Below are positions 5,021 to 10,865 of a DNA stretch of 13,921 bases, one piece after another. A program made the position numbers and the translations under genes. Source of the stretch: Candidatus Staskawiczbacteria bacterium RIFCSPHIGHO2_02_FULL_34_10 (lineage in GTDB: Bacteria; Patescibacteriota; Minisyncoccia; Minisyncoccales; Staskawiczbacteraceae); the NCBI GenBank assembly GCA_001821915.1, contig MHOR01000037.1:1-13921 (forward strand), in the 5' to 3' direction. Position 1 is the first letter of the stretch; each line of letters opens with the position of its first letter. Under the pieces are notes generated by a model that was not told the DNA's origin, did not search any database, and saw only the letters and a program-made list of their open reading frames with translations.

Positions 5021-5320
5021 TCATTCATCTACTTTTACCTCTTTAATTTTTCCTCTTTCTATTTTAAAGAGACTTCCAGATATGAAGACCTTTCCAAAGG
5101 ATTTACATATATTTTCCTCCTGTTTATTAAATGCATGAAATTTAGCTATAGCCTCTTGATCGTTAGAACAATTTATAGATGATATCGTATTGCTAATTTT
5201 TTCATTAACCCCTTCTTTATTGCTAGGCTTAATAATGCAATGTGAAATATAATAAAACACTGCGTTCCATAAAGTAAGATCCACAAATTTTTCTTCTAGA
5301 TCATCATCTAAGTCACTCAT
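5021..5320 (-). CDS. Small protein of the island family, single unit (B)
   Basis: 99 residues. AAGGAGAGATAG precedes the ATG, a good Shine-Dalgarno. After an acidic start (MSDLDDDLEEKF), the family pattern appears: YYISHCIIK (strand), TISSINCSNDQEAIAKFHAF (helix, N-D-x-E-A-x-x-x-F-x-x-F), and the closing LFKIERGKIKEVKV. The gene ends in TGA, the only TGA stop in the window. It is followed in the same frame by the downstream gene A, so the two units would fuse if that TGA were read through. It begins 13 nt after the stop of gene C. Function unknown. Confidence 0.8.
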   Translation of the reverse strand: MSDLDDDLEEKFVDLTLWNAVFYYISHCIIKPSNKEGVNEKISNTISSINCSNDQEAIAKFHAFNKQEENICKSFGKVFISGSLFKIERGKIKEVKVDE

Positions 5321-5333
5321 CTATCTCTCCTTC

Positions 5334-5780
5334 CTAAGCTATCTTTGTATTTTTTTCTTCTTGGTCAATTCTTAAAAGCTCACAGCAATCTGGCAGTAAT
5401 CGCTTTTCTTTGATGTAATCGCCAAAAAACTGCCGAGCAACTTCGTCATCAAATGCCTCAAATTCGCTAACTCCTTTATGCCAACCGTCTTCTACATCGG
5501 TACAGCCCCAATATATTCTGTAGGGTTTCCCCGCTTGTTCAATACCAATAACCCTCACAATTCCCATTCTTTCTTTACCATATATTTTTTTTAGCTCTTG
5601 AGCTTTGTAGTACTGCCCAGAACCAACCTCTTGGTTTTTTCTTTCAATAAATTCAGCGACATATTTTCTCGCATCACCATCATCATCTGCTTTAAAGTTT
5701 TCTGTTCGATTTCCAATAATAAATGTGCCATGGCCACCCATTCCTTCACAATAAATTTGGCAGTGTAGTTGGTATTGCAT
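5334..5780 (-). CDS. Two-unit protein of the island family (C)
   Basis: 148 residues, start fixed by AAAGGAGGGTATT just upstream. Two family units stand in tandem. Unit 1 (about 3-66) has YQLHCQIYC, ENFKADDDGDARKYVAEFIERK and LKKIYGKERMGIVRV. Unit 2 (about 85-148) has KPYRIYWGC, SEFEAFDDEVARQFFGDYIKEK and LLRIDQEEKNTKIA. The units share the F-x-A-x-D-D-x-x-A-R-x-x-x-x-[DE]-[FY]-I-x-x-K core, so an internal duplication is likely. Cys residues at several positions are not arranged as a clear metal site. It is the first gene of the C-B-A operon, behind a promoter with an overlapping palindrome at 5813-5849. No known domain recognised. Confidence 0.8.
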   Translation of the reverse strand: MQYQLHCQIYCEGMGGHGTFIIGNRTENFKADDDGDARKYVAEFIERKNQEVGSGQYYKAQELKKIYGKERMGIVRVIGIEQAGKPYRIYWGCTDVEDGWHKGVSEFEAFDDEVARQFFGDYIKEKRLLPDCCELLRIDQEEKNTKIA

Positions 5781-5812
5781 AATACCCTCCTTTATTAAAG
5801 TGCTGTAAAACT

Positions 5813-5849
5813 ATAATGAATTAATATCATTATCCATTTTAAAAATCAA
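5813..5849 (-). promoter_or_regulatory. Promoter with operator-like palindrome for the C-B-A operon
   Basis: TTGATT (5849-5844), 17-bp spacer, TATTAA (5826-5821) on the minus strand. The inverted repeat ATAATGA-7-TCATTAT at 5813-5833 covers the -10 box and probable start, a natural place for a repressor. It sits directly after the terminator of the upstream gene, so C-B-A forms its own transcription unit. Confidence 0.5.
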
Positions 5850-5857
5850 GTTTTTTT

Positions 5858-5885
5858 ATAAAAAATACGGCTGCATATGCAACCG
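5858..5885 (-). terminator. Intrinsic terminator inside the island
   Basis: On the minus strand CGGTTGC pairs with GCAGCCG around an ATAT loop and is followed by TATTTTTTATA. It begins 10 nt after the stop codon at 5896 and separates the first two island genes from the C-B-A operon. Confidence 0.8.
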
Positions 5886-5895
5886 CCTTAACTTC

Positions 5896-6155
5896 CTAAA
5901 GTTTTATGAGTTCTGCATAAGCATCTTCAACAAACTGAAGTTCTCTTGTTCCGTTGTCATAAACTAGCACTCTCTTATTATTGCAATGGCAATAATAGTA
6001 AATAATCCGCCAACTGCCAGAACCATCCAACTTTGAATATTTTTTACCATTTATTTTAACAAGTTCTCCAACTAAATAAGTATTTTACAATCTTTGCATT
6101 TTATTTTATCGGTTTCTTTACACGGAAAACCAAAAACTCCCCGTTCTTTACTCAT
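5896..6155 (-). pseudogene. Frameshifted small island gene (E)
   Basis: ATG at 6155 has an excellent Shine-Dalgarno (AAAAGGAGAAAATC). The first frame reads MSKERGVFGFPCKETDKIKC, then KDCKILI and stops at TAG (6072-6074). It contains Cys12-x7-Cys20-x2-Cys23, a possible half zinc site. From about 6081 the -1 frame is open without a start codon to TAG at 5896. It reads TYLVGELVKINGKKYSKLDG, then SGSWRIIYYYCHCNNKRVLV and a helix ending EDAYAELIKL. The two parts join plausibly if one base is missing near the A run at 6082-6086, giving a protein of about 86 residues. A real mutation, a sequencing error or recoding would all look like this; no clear -1 slippery heptamer in the right frame is seen. 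It does not clearly match the A-D pattern. Confidence 0.6.
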
Positions 6156-6178
6156 GATTTTCTCCTTTTACAAATAGT

Positions 6179-6382
6179 CTAGGCTTCATTTGCTGCAAGT
6201 AGGATTGTTTTTCCATTTTTATCTTTTTTCAAAAGTTTCCAATCTGTGTGACCTGACATATCTTTGCGCATTCTTTTATATTCTATCAGCGCTTCAGAAT
6301 CATTAGAAGAAACCGATGTTTTTATAATTTTTCTTCCATGCAAATCCATATAACAAATTCGGTATTGTGAAAGAACTTCCAT
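6179..6382 (-). CDS. Small protein of the island family, single unit (D)
   Basis: 67 residues from ATG 6382, chosen because GGAGGAG stands 6 nt upstream; a longer frame from a TTG at 6409 has no such site. Family pattern: YRICYMDL (strand), KTSVSSNDSEALIEYKRM (N-D-x-E-A-x-x-x-Y-x-x-M helix), DWKLLKKDKNGKTILLA (closing strand pair with the same L-x-K-x...GK-x-I layout). It is the first gene of the island, 23 nt upstream of gene E, and is read from a divergent promoter region shared with the RF1 gene. Function unknown. Confidence 0.78.
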   Translation of the reverse strand: MEVLSQYRICYMDLHGRKIIKTSVSSNDSEALIEYKRMRKDMSGHTDWKLLKKDKNGKTILLAANEA

Positions 6383-6402
6383 ATAATTCTCCTCCGTAAA
6401 AG

Positions 6403-6455
6403 TTCCCAAAAAGAAGATGTTGTGTTATACTACCAAAATAAATATGGAAAATCAA
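6403..6455. promoter_or_regulatory. Overlapping divergent promoters between gene D and RF1
   Basis: Plus strand: TTCCCA (6403-6408), 17 bp, TATACT (6426-6431), start near 6438, six nt before the RF1 ATG. Minus strand: TTGATT (6455-6450), 17 bp, TAGTAT (6432-6427), reading towards gene D. The two -10 boxes occupy the same bases, so the two polymerases would compete. The minus -35 lies inside the RF1 coding sequence. Confidence 0.5.
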
Positions 6456-7226
6456 CCTCAAACAGAAAAACCCTTCGAGGCGCTTCAGGGTAAACAATCA
6501 GTAATTATAGAAATGCGAGCGGGAGCTGGCGGAGACGAAGCCGGTCTTTTTGTGCGCGACTTATATAGAATGTATTCAAAGTATGCCACCAGCCAAGGTT
6601 GGGGCCAAAGAGTCTTAGATTCAAGCCAGTCTGATATTGGCGGATATAAAGAAATAGTTTTTGAATTACAAGGTCCTGGCGCTTTTGACCAGATGCAAAA
6701 TGAAGGCGGAGTCCAGCGCGTACAAAGAATACCTAAAACAGAAAAACAAGGCAGGGTGCATACTTCAACTATTACTGTAGCCGTATTAAAAAAACCAAAA
6801 AAGTCTGAAGAAATTATTATTAGCCCAGGCGATTTAAAAATAGATACCTATAAAGCATCTGGACCCGGCGGTCAGTATGTTAATAAAACAGAGTCGGCAA
6901 TAAGAATTACACACAAGCCATCTGGCATTGTGGTGACGAGCCAATCTGAAAGAAACCAACTGCAAAACAAAGAAAATGCAATGAATGTTTTGGCAGCTAA
7001 ACTTTTACAACAACAAGAAGAAGCAGATTTATCAAAATTGACCGAAGCCCGCAGAGAACAAATTGGCTGGGCAAAAAGAAGTGAAAAAACCCGCACCTAT
7101 AACTTTCCGCAAAATAGAATCACCGACCACCGTATCAATAAGTCTTGGCATAATTTAGAAAAAATCATTGACGGTGACCTTGCCCCAATTATGAAAGCGT
7201 TTCGGAATCTAGAAAATAGAATTTAA
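6444..7226 (+). CDS. prfA: Peptide chain release factor 1, lacking domain 1
   Basis: 260 residues from ATG 6444. An in-frame ATG at 6417 is rejected because the -10 box TATACT (6426-6431) lies after it. RF1 decodes UAA/UAG and releases the peptide. Domain 2/4 begins at once (VIIEMRAGAGGDEAGLF, 20-36). The RF1 tripeptide region is RIPKTE (PxT at 97-99, not the SPF of RF2). The catalytic GGQ is at 142-144 in SGPGGQYVNKTESAIRITH. RTYNFPQNRITDHRIN closes the core. The E. coli protein is about 360 residues; the missing first 100 form the helical domain that contacts the GTPase centre and RF3/PrmC surfaces. There is no frame upstream that could supply it. GGQ, PxT and all core signatures are intact, so it is probably functional. 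It stands alone on the plus strand and ends in an intrinsic terminator. Confidence 0.92.
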   Translation: MENQPQTEKPFEALQGKQSVIIEMRAGAGGDEAGLFVRDLYRMYSKYATSQGWGQRVLDSSQSDIGGYKEIVFELQGPGAFDQMQNEGGVQRVQRIPKTEKQGRVHTSTITVAVLKKPKKSEEIIISPGDLKIDTYKASGPGGQYVNKTESAIRITHKPSGIVVTSQSERNQLQNKENAMNVLAAKLLQQQEEADLSKLTEARREQIGWAKRSEKTRTYNFPQNRITDHRINKSWHNLEKIIDGDLAPIMKAFRNLENRI

Positions 7227-7231
7227 AATTT

Positions 7232-7269
7232 AAAAATCCGCCTTATAAATTTTTAGGGCGGATTTTTTT
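7232..7269 (+). terminator. Intrinsic terminator of the RF1 gene
   Basis: AAAATCCGCC pairs with GGCGGATTTT around a 14-nt loop and ends in a T run (GGATTTTTTTC). It starts 5 nt after the stop codon. Confidence 0.9.
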
Positions 7270-7315
7270 CAAAGAAAAATTTCTGCAGCTGGTTTATAAA
7301 ATCTAAAGCGACGTA

Positions 7316-7440
7316 CCGCTTACTAAAGTAACTCTCTGAGGTTTGCCAGCATGGTCCCCGCCTTTGGCGGGGTGGCAAACCGATAGCGTAAGCCAAAAAA
7401 TTCCGCTGGGAATTTTTATGGCTGGTACTTTAGTAAGCGG
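7316..7440. repeat. 125-bp element folding as a three-way junction
   Basis: A perfect 15-bp terminal inverted repeat, CCGCTTACTAAAGTA (7316-7330) and its complement (7426-7440), encloses two hairpins. The first, 7340-7381, has GGTTTGCCA/TGGCAAACC and an inner CCCCGCC/GGCGGGG stem with loop TTT. The second, 7391-7423, has AGCCA/TGGCT and AAAAATTCC/GGAATTTTT with loop GCTG. No coding frame fits. It lies between the convergent ends of RF1 and the transglycosylase gene. It could be a palindromic mobile element, a structured RNA or a bidirectional barrier to transcription. Confidence 0.8.
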
Positions 7441-7455
7441 ATACTAGCGACCCCC

Positions 7456-8862
7456 TTATCCTCCGATGGCCTTAATATCCGCTTCGTATTGGTTTGCAAT
7501 ACTTATCACCGAATTTCCGTAAAATTTATCGTATTTTGTGCAACTGCCACCGCAATAGTATTTCATAGCCGCATTAAATTCGCTAGTTTTTGCGCCATTA
7601 TCTTTAAGTAAAAATCCTGTTGCTAAAAATGCATCTCTAATATCCCATGGGTCAGCCACTTTACCAGTTATTTCAGAAACTTTTTTCCCGTATCCTAAGT
7701 TCCAAGTTGATGGTATAAATTGTGATGGCCCCATGGCTCCTCCCCAACCATAAGGCTTTCCGTTATAATAAATCACGCAGGAAACAGGAGTAGTCATTGG
7801 CTCTCTAATTAATCCTTTGCCTTTATTTATAGCATCTATAATCTTTAAAAAAACTGGGACATCTCTTGTTGGGCTCATAGTCTTTGGTGAAAAAACCCCT
7901 GTCTTTATTTTTACACCATCTCCATTTTGGATATTTTTTAAATAACATTGTCCAACATTTTTTCCAAGATTAGATTCCTGTGTCAAAATAGCTAAAATAA
8001 GAGCAGCTCTTACACCCGTAACGCCTGAAGCATATTTAGCAATATTATATGCTTCTTCAAAATTAGGAGCTTCTGAAACTCCAAGCAAGTCAAAAATTCT
8101 TGACTTAATTGAAGAGGCTTTTTTATCGGCATCTTGTTTATCTCTTAATTGTTGCTGGTATTGCTCTTCTGTAAGACTTAAATAACCTTCTTGTAGTTTT
8201 TTATTTTGTTCATTTTCTTTCTTTTGCAAACTTTGCACCTGTATTGTTTTTTGCAACTGTCCTTTTTCAGTTTCCTGCTTACCTTTTTGATTTTCTAGAT
8301 AATCTTTTAAGTTAGACGTACTTTCTAAAAGATCAGAAATTTTAGAATTTAAAGATTCTAAATATGCAATATTACTAAAAAAATCTGATAAGTTGCCTTC
8401 TAATAAAATTATAAAAGACGGTTTTTTATCTTGCGCGTATATCTCTTGTAAAATATTAGAAATTTGTTTTTGAGAGTCCTCGATTCTAAAGCTAGTGCTA
8501 TTTATTGAATCTTGAGTGTCATTTATTTGTATACTCAAGTCTTTTACCATAAGAGTACCTTGATTTATTTGATACTCCAAACTTGTTACCTTTTTTCTTA
8601 GGTTTGATATTTGTAATTGTAAAGTATCTTTTTGTTGTTTTGTTTTTGTTAAATCCTTAGAAATTTCTGCTGATTGTGCATCGTAATATAATGCGCATTT
8701 TTCAAGCGTAGCCCTGCAATCAGCAGAACTTAAATTTTGACAACTGTTTTCTGTACTAGAAATTTGCTGACACATAGCTGCCAAATCTTCAGCCATAATA
8801 AAAACAGGCAAAACTAGTATAAATAAGGAAAGCAAGATTAATTTTCTCAAATTTAAATTCAT
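7456..8862 (-). CDS. Secreted coiled-coil lytic murein transglycosylase (MltB-like)
   Basis: 468 residues. Signal peptide 1-24 (basic start, then LILLSLFILVLPVFIMAEDL). A cysteine-containing segment (31-56) is followed by a long coiled coil (about 65-250, many E/K/Q heptads). The C-terminal domain (about 265-468) is a lysozyme-fold transglycosylase that would cut peptidoglycan glycan strands: AALILAILTQESNLG with probable catalytic Glu296, GGAMGPSQFIPSTW (374-387) as in MltB, DPWDIRDAFLATG, and AAMKYYCGG. Cys306, 362, 437 and 441 may form disulfides. The coiled coil resembles the EnvC/PcsB arrangement in which it gates the enzyme; this is inferred from layout. Start: TATAAT at 8874-8869 puts transcription at or next to the A of the ATG, so the mRNA is probably leaderless. 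Confidence 0.88.
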   Translation of the reverse strand: MNLNLRKLILLSLFILVLPVFIMAEDLAAMCQQISSTENSCQNLSSADCRATLEKCALYYDAQSAEISKDLTKTKQQKDTLQLQISNLRKKVTSLEYQINQGTLMVKDLSIQINDTQDSINSTSFRIEDSQKQISNILQEIYAQDKKPSFIILLEGNLSDFFSNIAYLESLNSKISDLLESTSNLKDYLENQKGKQETEKGQLQKTIQVQSLQKKENEQNKKLQEGYLSLTEEQYQQQLRDKQDADKKASSIKSRIFDLLGVSEAPNFEEAYNIAKYASGVTGVRAALILAILTQESNLGKNVGQCYLKNIQNGDGVKIKTGVFSPKTMSPTRDVPVFLKIIDAINKGKGLIREPMTTPVSCVIYYNGKPYGWGGAMGPSQFIPSTWNLGYGKKVSEITGKVADPWDIRDAFLATGFLLKDNGAKTSEFNAAMKYYCGGSCTKYDKFYGNSVISIANQYEADIKAIGG

Positions 8863-8868
8863 ATTGTT

Positions 8869-8874
8869 ATTATA
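8869..8874 (-). promoter_or_regulatory. -10 box of the transglycosylase gene (leaderless mRNA)
   Basis: A perfect TATAAT lies 6 nt before the ATG on the minus strand. No good -35 is seen (CTGGCG at 17 bp). The box overlaps the end of the inverted-repeat element 8872-8991. Confidence 0.55.
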
Positions 8875-8991
8875 CCTTGAATTACGAAATGCGCCAGTAG
8901 GATCGTGTTTTCAATTTTTTTCTTCAAATTTCAAATTTTCGTTTTGTAATTTGGAGAAAATCCCCTAAAAGCATTTCATAATTTAAGGTAT
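8872..8991. repeat. 120-bp element with 21-bp terminal inverted repeats
   Basis: ATACCTTGAATTACGAAATGC (8872-8892) pairs with 8971-8991 at 19 of 21 positions; the two differences are transition-type. The interior is low-complexity TTTCAAATTT. It spans the upstream region of the transglycosylase and supplies part of its -10 box. Size and design recall the 125-bp element on the other side of the same gene, but the sequences differ. Confidence 0.7.
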
Positions 8992-9007
8992 CATACATTT
9001 TTTAAAG

Positions 9008-9036
9008 ATAAAAAAACAACCCCTTTAATGGGGTTG
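9008..9036 (-). terminator. Intrinsic terminator of rplY
   Basis: On the minus strand CAACCCC pairs perfectly with GGGGTTG around a 6-nt loop and is followed by TTTTTTTATC. It lies 18 nt after the stop codon. Confidence 0.92.
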
Positions 9037-9054
9037 ACTTCTAATTATCTTGAA

Positions 9055-9708
9055 CTACTCCTTTGGCTCGTCGATAATTACTTCTTCTTTCTTTTCCTTA
9101 ACCACTTTCTCAACATTTTCGATATCTTCTTTAATTTCTGTAGCTAACTCTTCCTCAACTTTTTGAGGAGTTAATACAGAAGCGATTATCTCATCTGGTT
9201 TTTTTAGCACAGTTACATTTGGGGGTAAAACTAAATCCCTAACCAAAATATGATCTTCAAATGTTTTTAGTGATTCTATATTTACTATAATTTCATGGGG
9301 CAAATTCTGTGGTAATGCCTTTACCTCAATTTCAGACATATTTTTATTTAAAGTGCCACCTAAGTCTTTTTCAGCAAAAGCTACTCCCTCAAATACTAAA
9401 GGAACCATAACTTCAACTTCTTCTTTTAGTGAAGCCTGAAAAAAATCAATGTGGATTACCCTATCGGTAATTGGATTCCTTTGTATTTCTTTTATTAAAA
9501 CAGGTTTTTTCTCACCTTCGACTAAAAGATCAATCAAAGAACTTTCTCCGGCTTTTTGGAAAACTTTTTTAAACTCCTTTTCATCTACATCCACAGAAAC
9601 ATTTTTGACTCCTGGACCATAAACAACAGCAGACACTCTGTCCTGCATTTTTAGTGATTTTGTTTTTTTGCCAAAATCTTTTCTAATTTTTGCGTCTAAT
9701 GAAATCAT
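9055..9708 (-). CDS. rplY: 50S ribosomal protein L25/general stress protein Ctc
   Basis: 217 residues, the long CTC form. L25 binds 5S rRNA. The N-terminal L25 domain (1-90) shows ISLDAKIRKDFGKKTKSLK, VSAVVYGPGVKNVSVDVDEKEF and VLIKEIQRNPITDRVIHIDFFQ. The C-terminal beta domain (95-190) has VPLVFEGVAFAEKDLGGTL, EIEVKALPQNLPHEIIVNIE and DLVLPPNVTVL. An acidic and lysine-rich tail (191-217) closes it. It is a single-gene unit with its own promoter (9715-9743) and terminator (9008-9036). The leader is only a few nucleotides and there is no Shine-Dalgarno sequence. Confidence 0.96.
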   Translation of the reverse strand: MISLDAKIRKDFGKKTKSLKMQDRVSAVVYGPGVKNVSVDVDEKEFKKVFQKAGESSLIDLLVEGEKKPVLIKEIQRNPITDRVIHIDFFQASLKEEVEVMVPLVFEGVAFAEKDLGGTLNKNMSEIEVKALPQNLPHEIIVNIESLKTFEDHILVRDLVLPPNVTVLKKPDEIIASVLTPQKVEEELATEIKEDIENVEKVVKEKKEEVIIDEPKE

Positions 9709-9714
9709 AAAAAA

Positions 9715-9743
9715 ATATTACTACAATTGTTTCAAAATGTAAA
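9715..9743 (-). promoter_or_regulatory. Promoter of rplY
   Basis: TTTACA (9743-9738), 17-bp spacer, TAATAT (9720-9715) on the minus strand. The start would fall within a few bases of the ATG at 9708, giving a leaderless or near-leaderless mRNA. Confidence 0.55.
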
Positions 9744-9853
9744 TAGTTAAAAATATTATATCTTAATTTTCATATTTATAAACCACTATACTATTTCTTT
9801 TTTTAACCAAGTTAAATAAAATCTTTCAGATTTTAATTTTTATTTTATAAAAA

Positions 9854-9952
9854 TTATTTAACATGGTAAACCTCTACTTTTTCAAACTTCTGGCCCTTTT
9901 TTAATAATCCTGTTTTGGCGCTAATTTGCAGACAATATTTTAATATTTTCAT
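9854..9952 (-). pseudogene. Duplicated 3' tail of the PfkB kinase gene (remnant)
   Basis: Bases 9869-9919 are identical over 51 bp to 10884-10934, the 3' end of the kinase gene. In frame it reads AKTGLLKKGQKFEKVEV, as in the kinase C-terminus, then YHVK and stop. An ATG at 9952 puts it in a 32-codon frame (MKILKYCLQIS before the shared part), but nothing suggests that this is a functional protein. Beyond the repeat a GTTAAA is again shared after a 6-bp difference. With 10884-10934 it forms direct repeats around the membrane-protein gene. Confidence 0.8.
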
Positions 9953-9970
9953 TGGTTCTTAGATTTAGTT

Positions 9971-10846
9971 TTAAAAGTTTAAAAAACTTGAATCTTCGAT
10001 ATAAATTTCAACCTCTTTACGACACTCATTTTTATTACCATATTTATCTTCAATTATTTCATCACAAATTGATTCATCTTTTTTAATTTTTGCAAAATCT
10101 TTAAAACAATATGATTGAAAGTATGAACCAGATTCTTTTAAGCAAACTACCCTAATTTCATCTATACTCATATTTCTTTTAATATTTTCTTCTGTTTTAT
10201 ACTGATCCATGTACGTACCTTCGGTAACAATATATGATGAATATCCTAAAAAAACTGGAACAAGAATTAGGGGTGAAAAAAAGTAACCTAGACACAAACC
10301 CATTTTCGAATATTTATTTTTTGAAGAAACCACTAAAATAGAATTTAGCAATACAAAAGGTAGTATAGACAATAGCGAAAAAATAACTATAGGAATTTTA
10401 TATTCATATGCTAACTCAAACCCCCAAGAAATAAAAGGAATTGGAAATGGAGCATTACCTATAAACGGTATTAGTAAAACTATTAAAAAAATATTCCAAA
10501 AGCACAAGAAAAATACTATAATCGAAGAAAGAGAACCGAATAATATATTGTATACATCACCACTATTATTTTTTATTTTTTTAGTAATAGAATTAATAAC
10601 TAAGTATACTATTATAAATAAAGGAATTAAAATTACAGGTAATAGAATAATATAAAATATACTAAGAGAAATAAAATACGCAAGAAAAATCCACTTTATA
10701 TTAATATTATTACCCCCACCTTGTATGTTTTTAATTATAAAGTAACAAAGTAGAAAGAACAAAATAGTGCTGGCAGATATTAAGAAGAATATATTCTGAT
10801 TTGGTTGGACGGAAAAAAATTGAAATAAAATGCCTATTAGATCCAT
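9971..10846 (-). CDS. Polytopic membrane protein with Cys-containing tail, unknown function
   Basis: 291 residues. Six hydrophobic segments by eye: about 19-38, 52-68, 70-86, 104-128, 152-173 and 184-203. A soluble C-terminal domain of about 85 residues carries Cys235, Cys247, Cys261 and Cys275 spaced 11-13 residues apart (VVCLKESGSYFQSYCFKDFA; KKDESICDEI; NKNECRKEVE). This D-x-x-x-C-x-x-I type spacing recalls short Cys repeats I know from other CPR and DPANN proteins; that is a weak recollection. Codon use is extremely AT-rich, more so than its neighbours. It starts 19 nt after the kinase stop and is flanked by the 51-bp direct repeats, so it may be a recent insertion. No Shine-Dalgarno sequence. 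Function unknown. Confidence 0.8.
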   Translation of the reverse strand: MDLIGILFQFFSVQPNQNIFFLISASTILFFLLCYFIIKNIQGGGNNINIKWIFLAYFISLSIFYIILLPVILIPLFIIVYLVINSITKKIKNNSGDVYNILFGSLSSIIVFFLCFWNIFLIVLLIPFIGNAPFPIPFISWGFELAYEYKIPIVIFSLLSILPFVLLNSILVVSSKNKYSKMGLCLGYFFSPLILVPVFLGYSSYIVTEGTYMDQYKTEENIKRNMSIDEIRVVCLKESGSYFQSYCFKDFAKIKKDESICDEIIEDKYGNKNECRKEVEIYIEDSSFLNF

Positions 10847-10865
10847 ATTTTATAAGTACGTATTA

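Noticed and set aside
5021..5023. TGA as a sense codon (as in Gracilibacteria/Absconditabacteria)
   Set aside because: Long conserved genes in the window contain no in-frame TGA, and the downstream gene has its own strong ribosome-binding site.
6303..6497. Minus-strand open frame of 64 codons over the divergent promoter region
   Set aside because: It overlaps gene D in another frame and the start of RF1, has no ribosome-binding site and no protein-like pattern.
7307..7451. AGCGAC on both sides of the 7316-7440 element as a target-site duplication
   Set aside because: The copies are 3 and 5 bp away from the element ends and not directly adjacent, so chance is the simpler reading.
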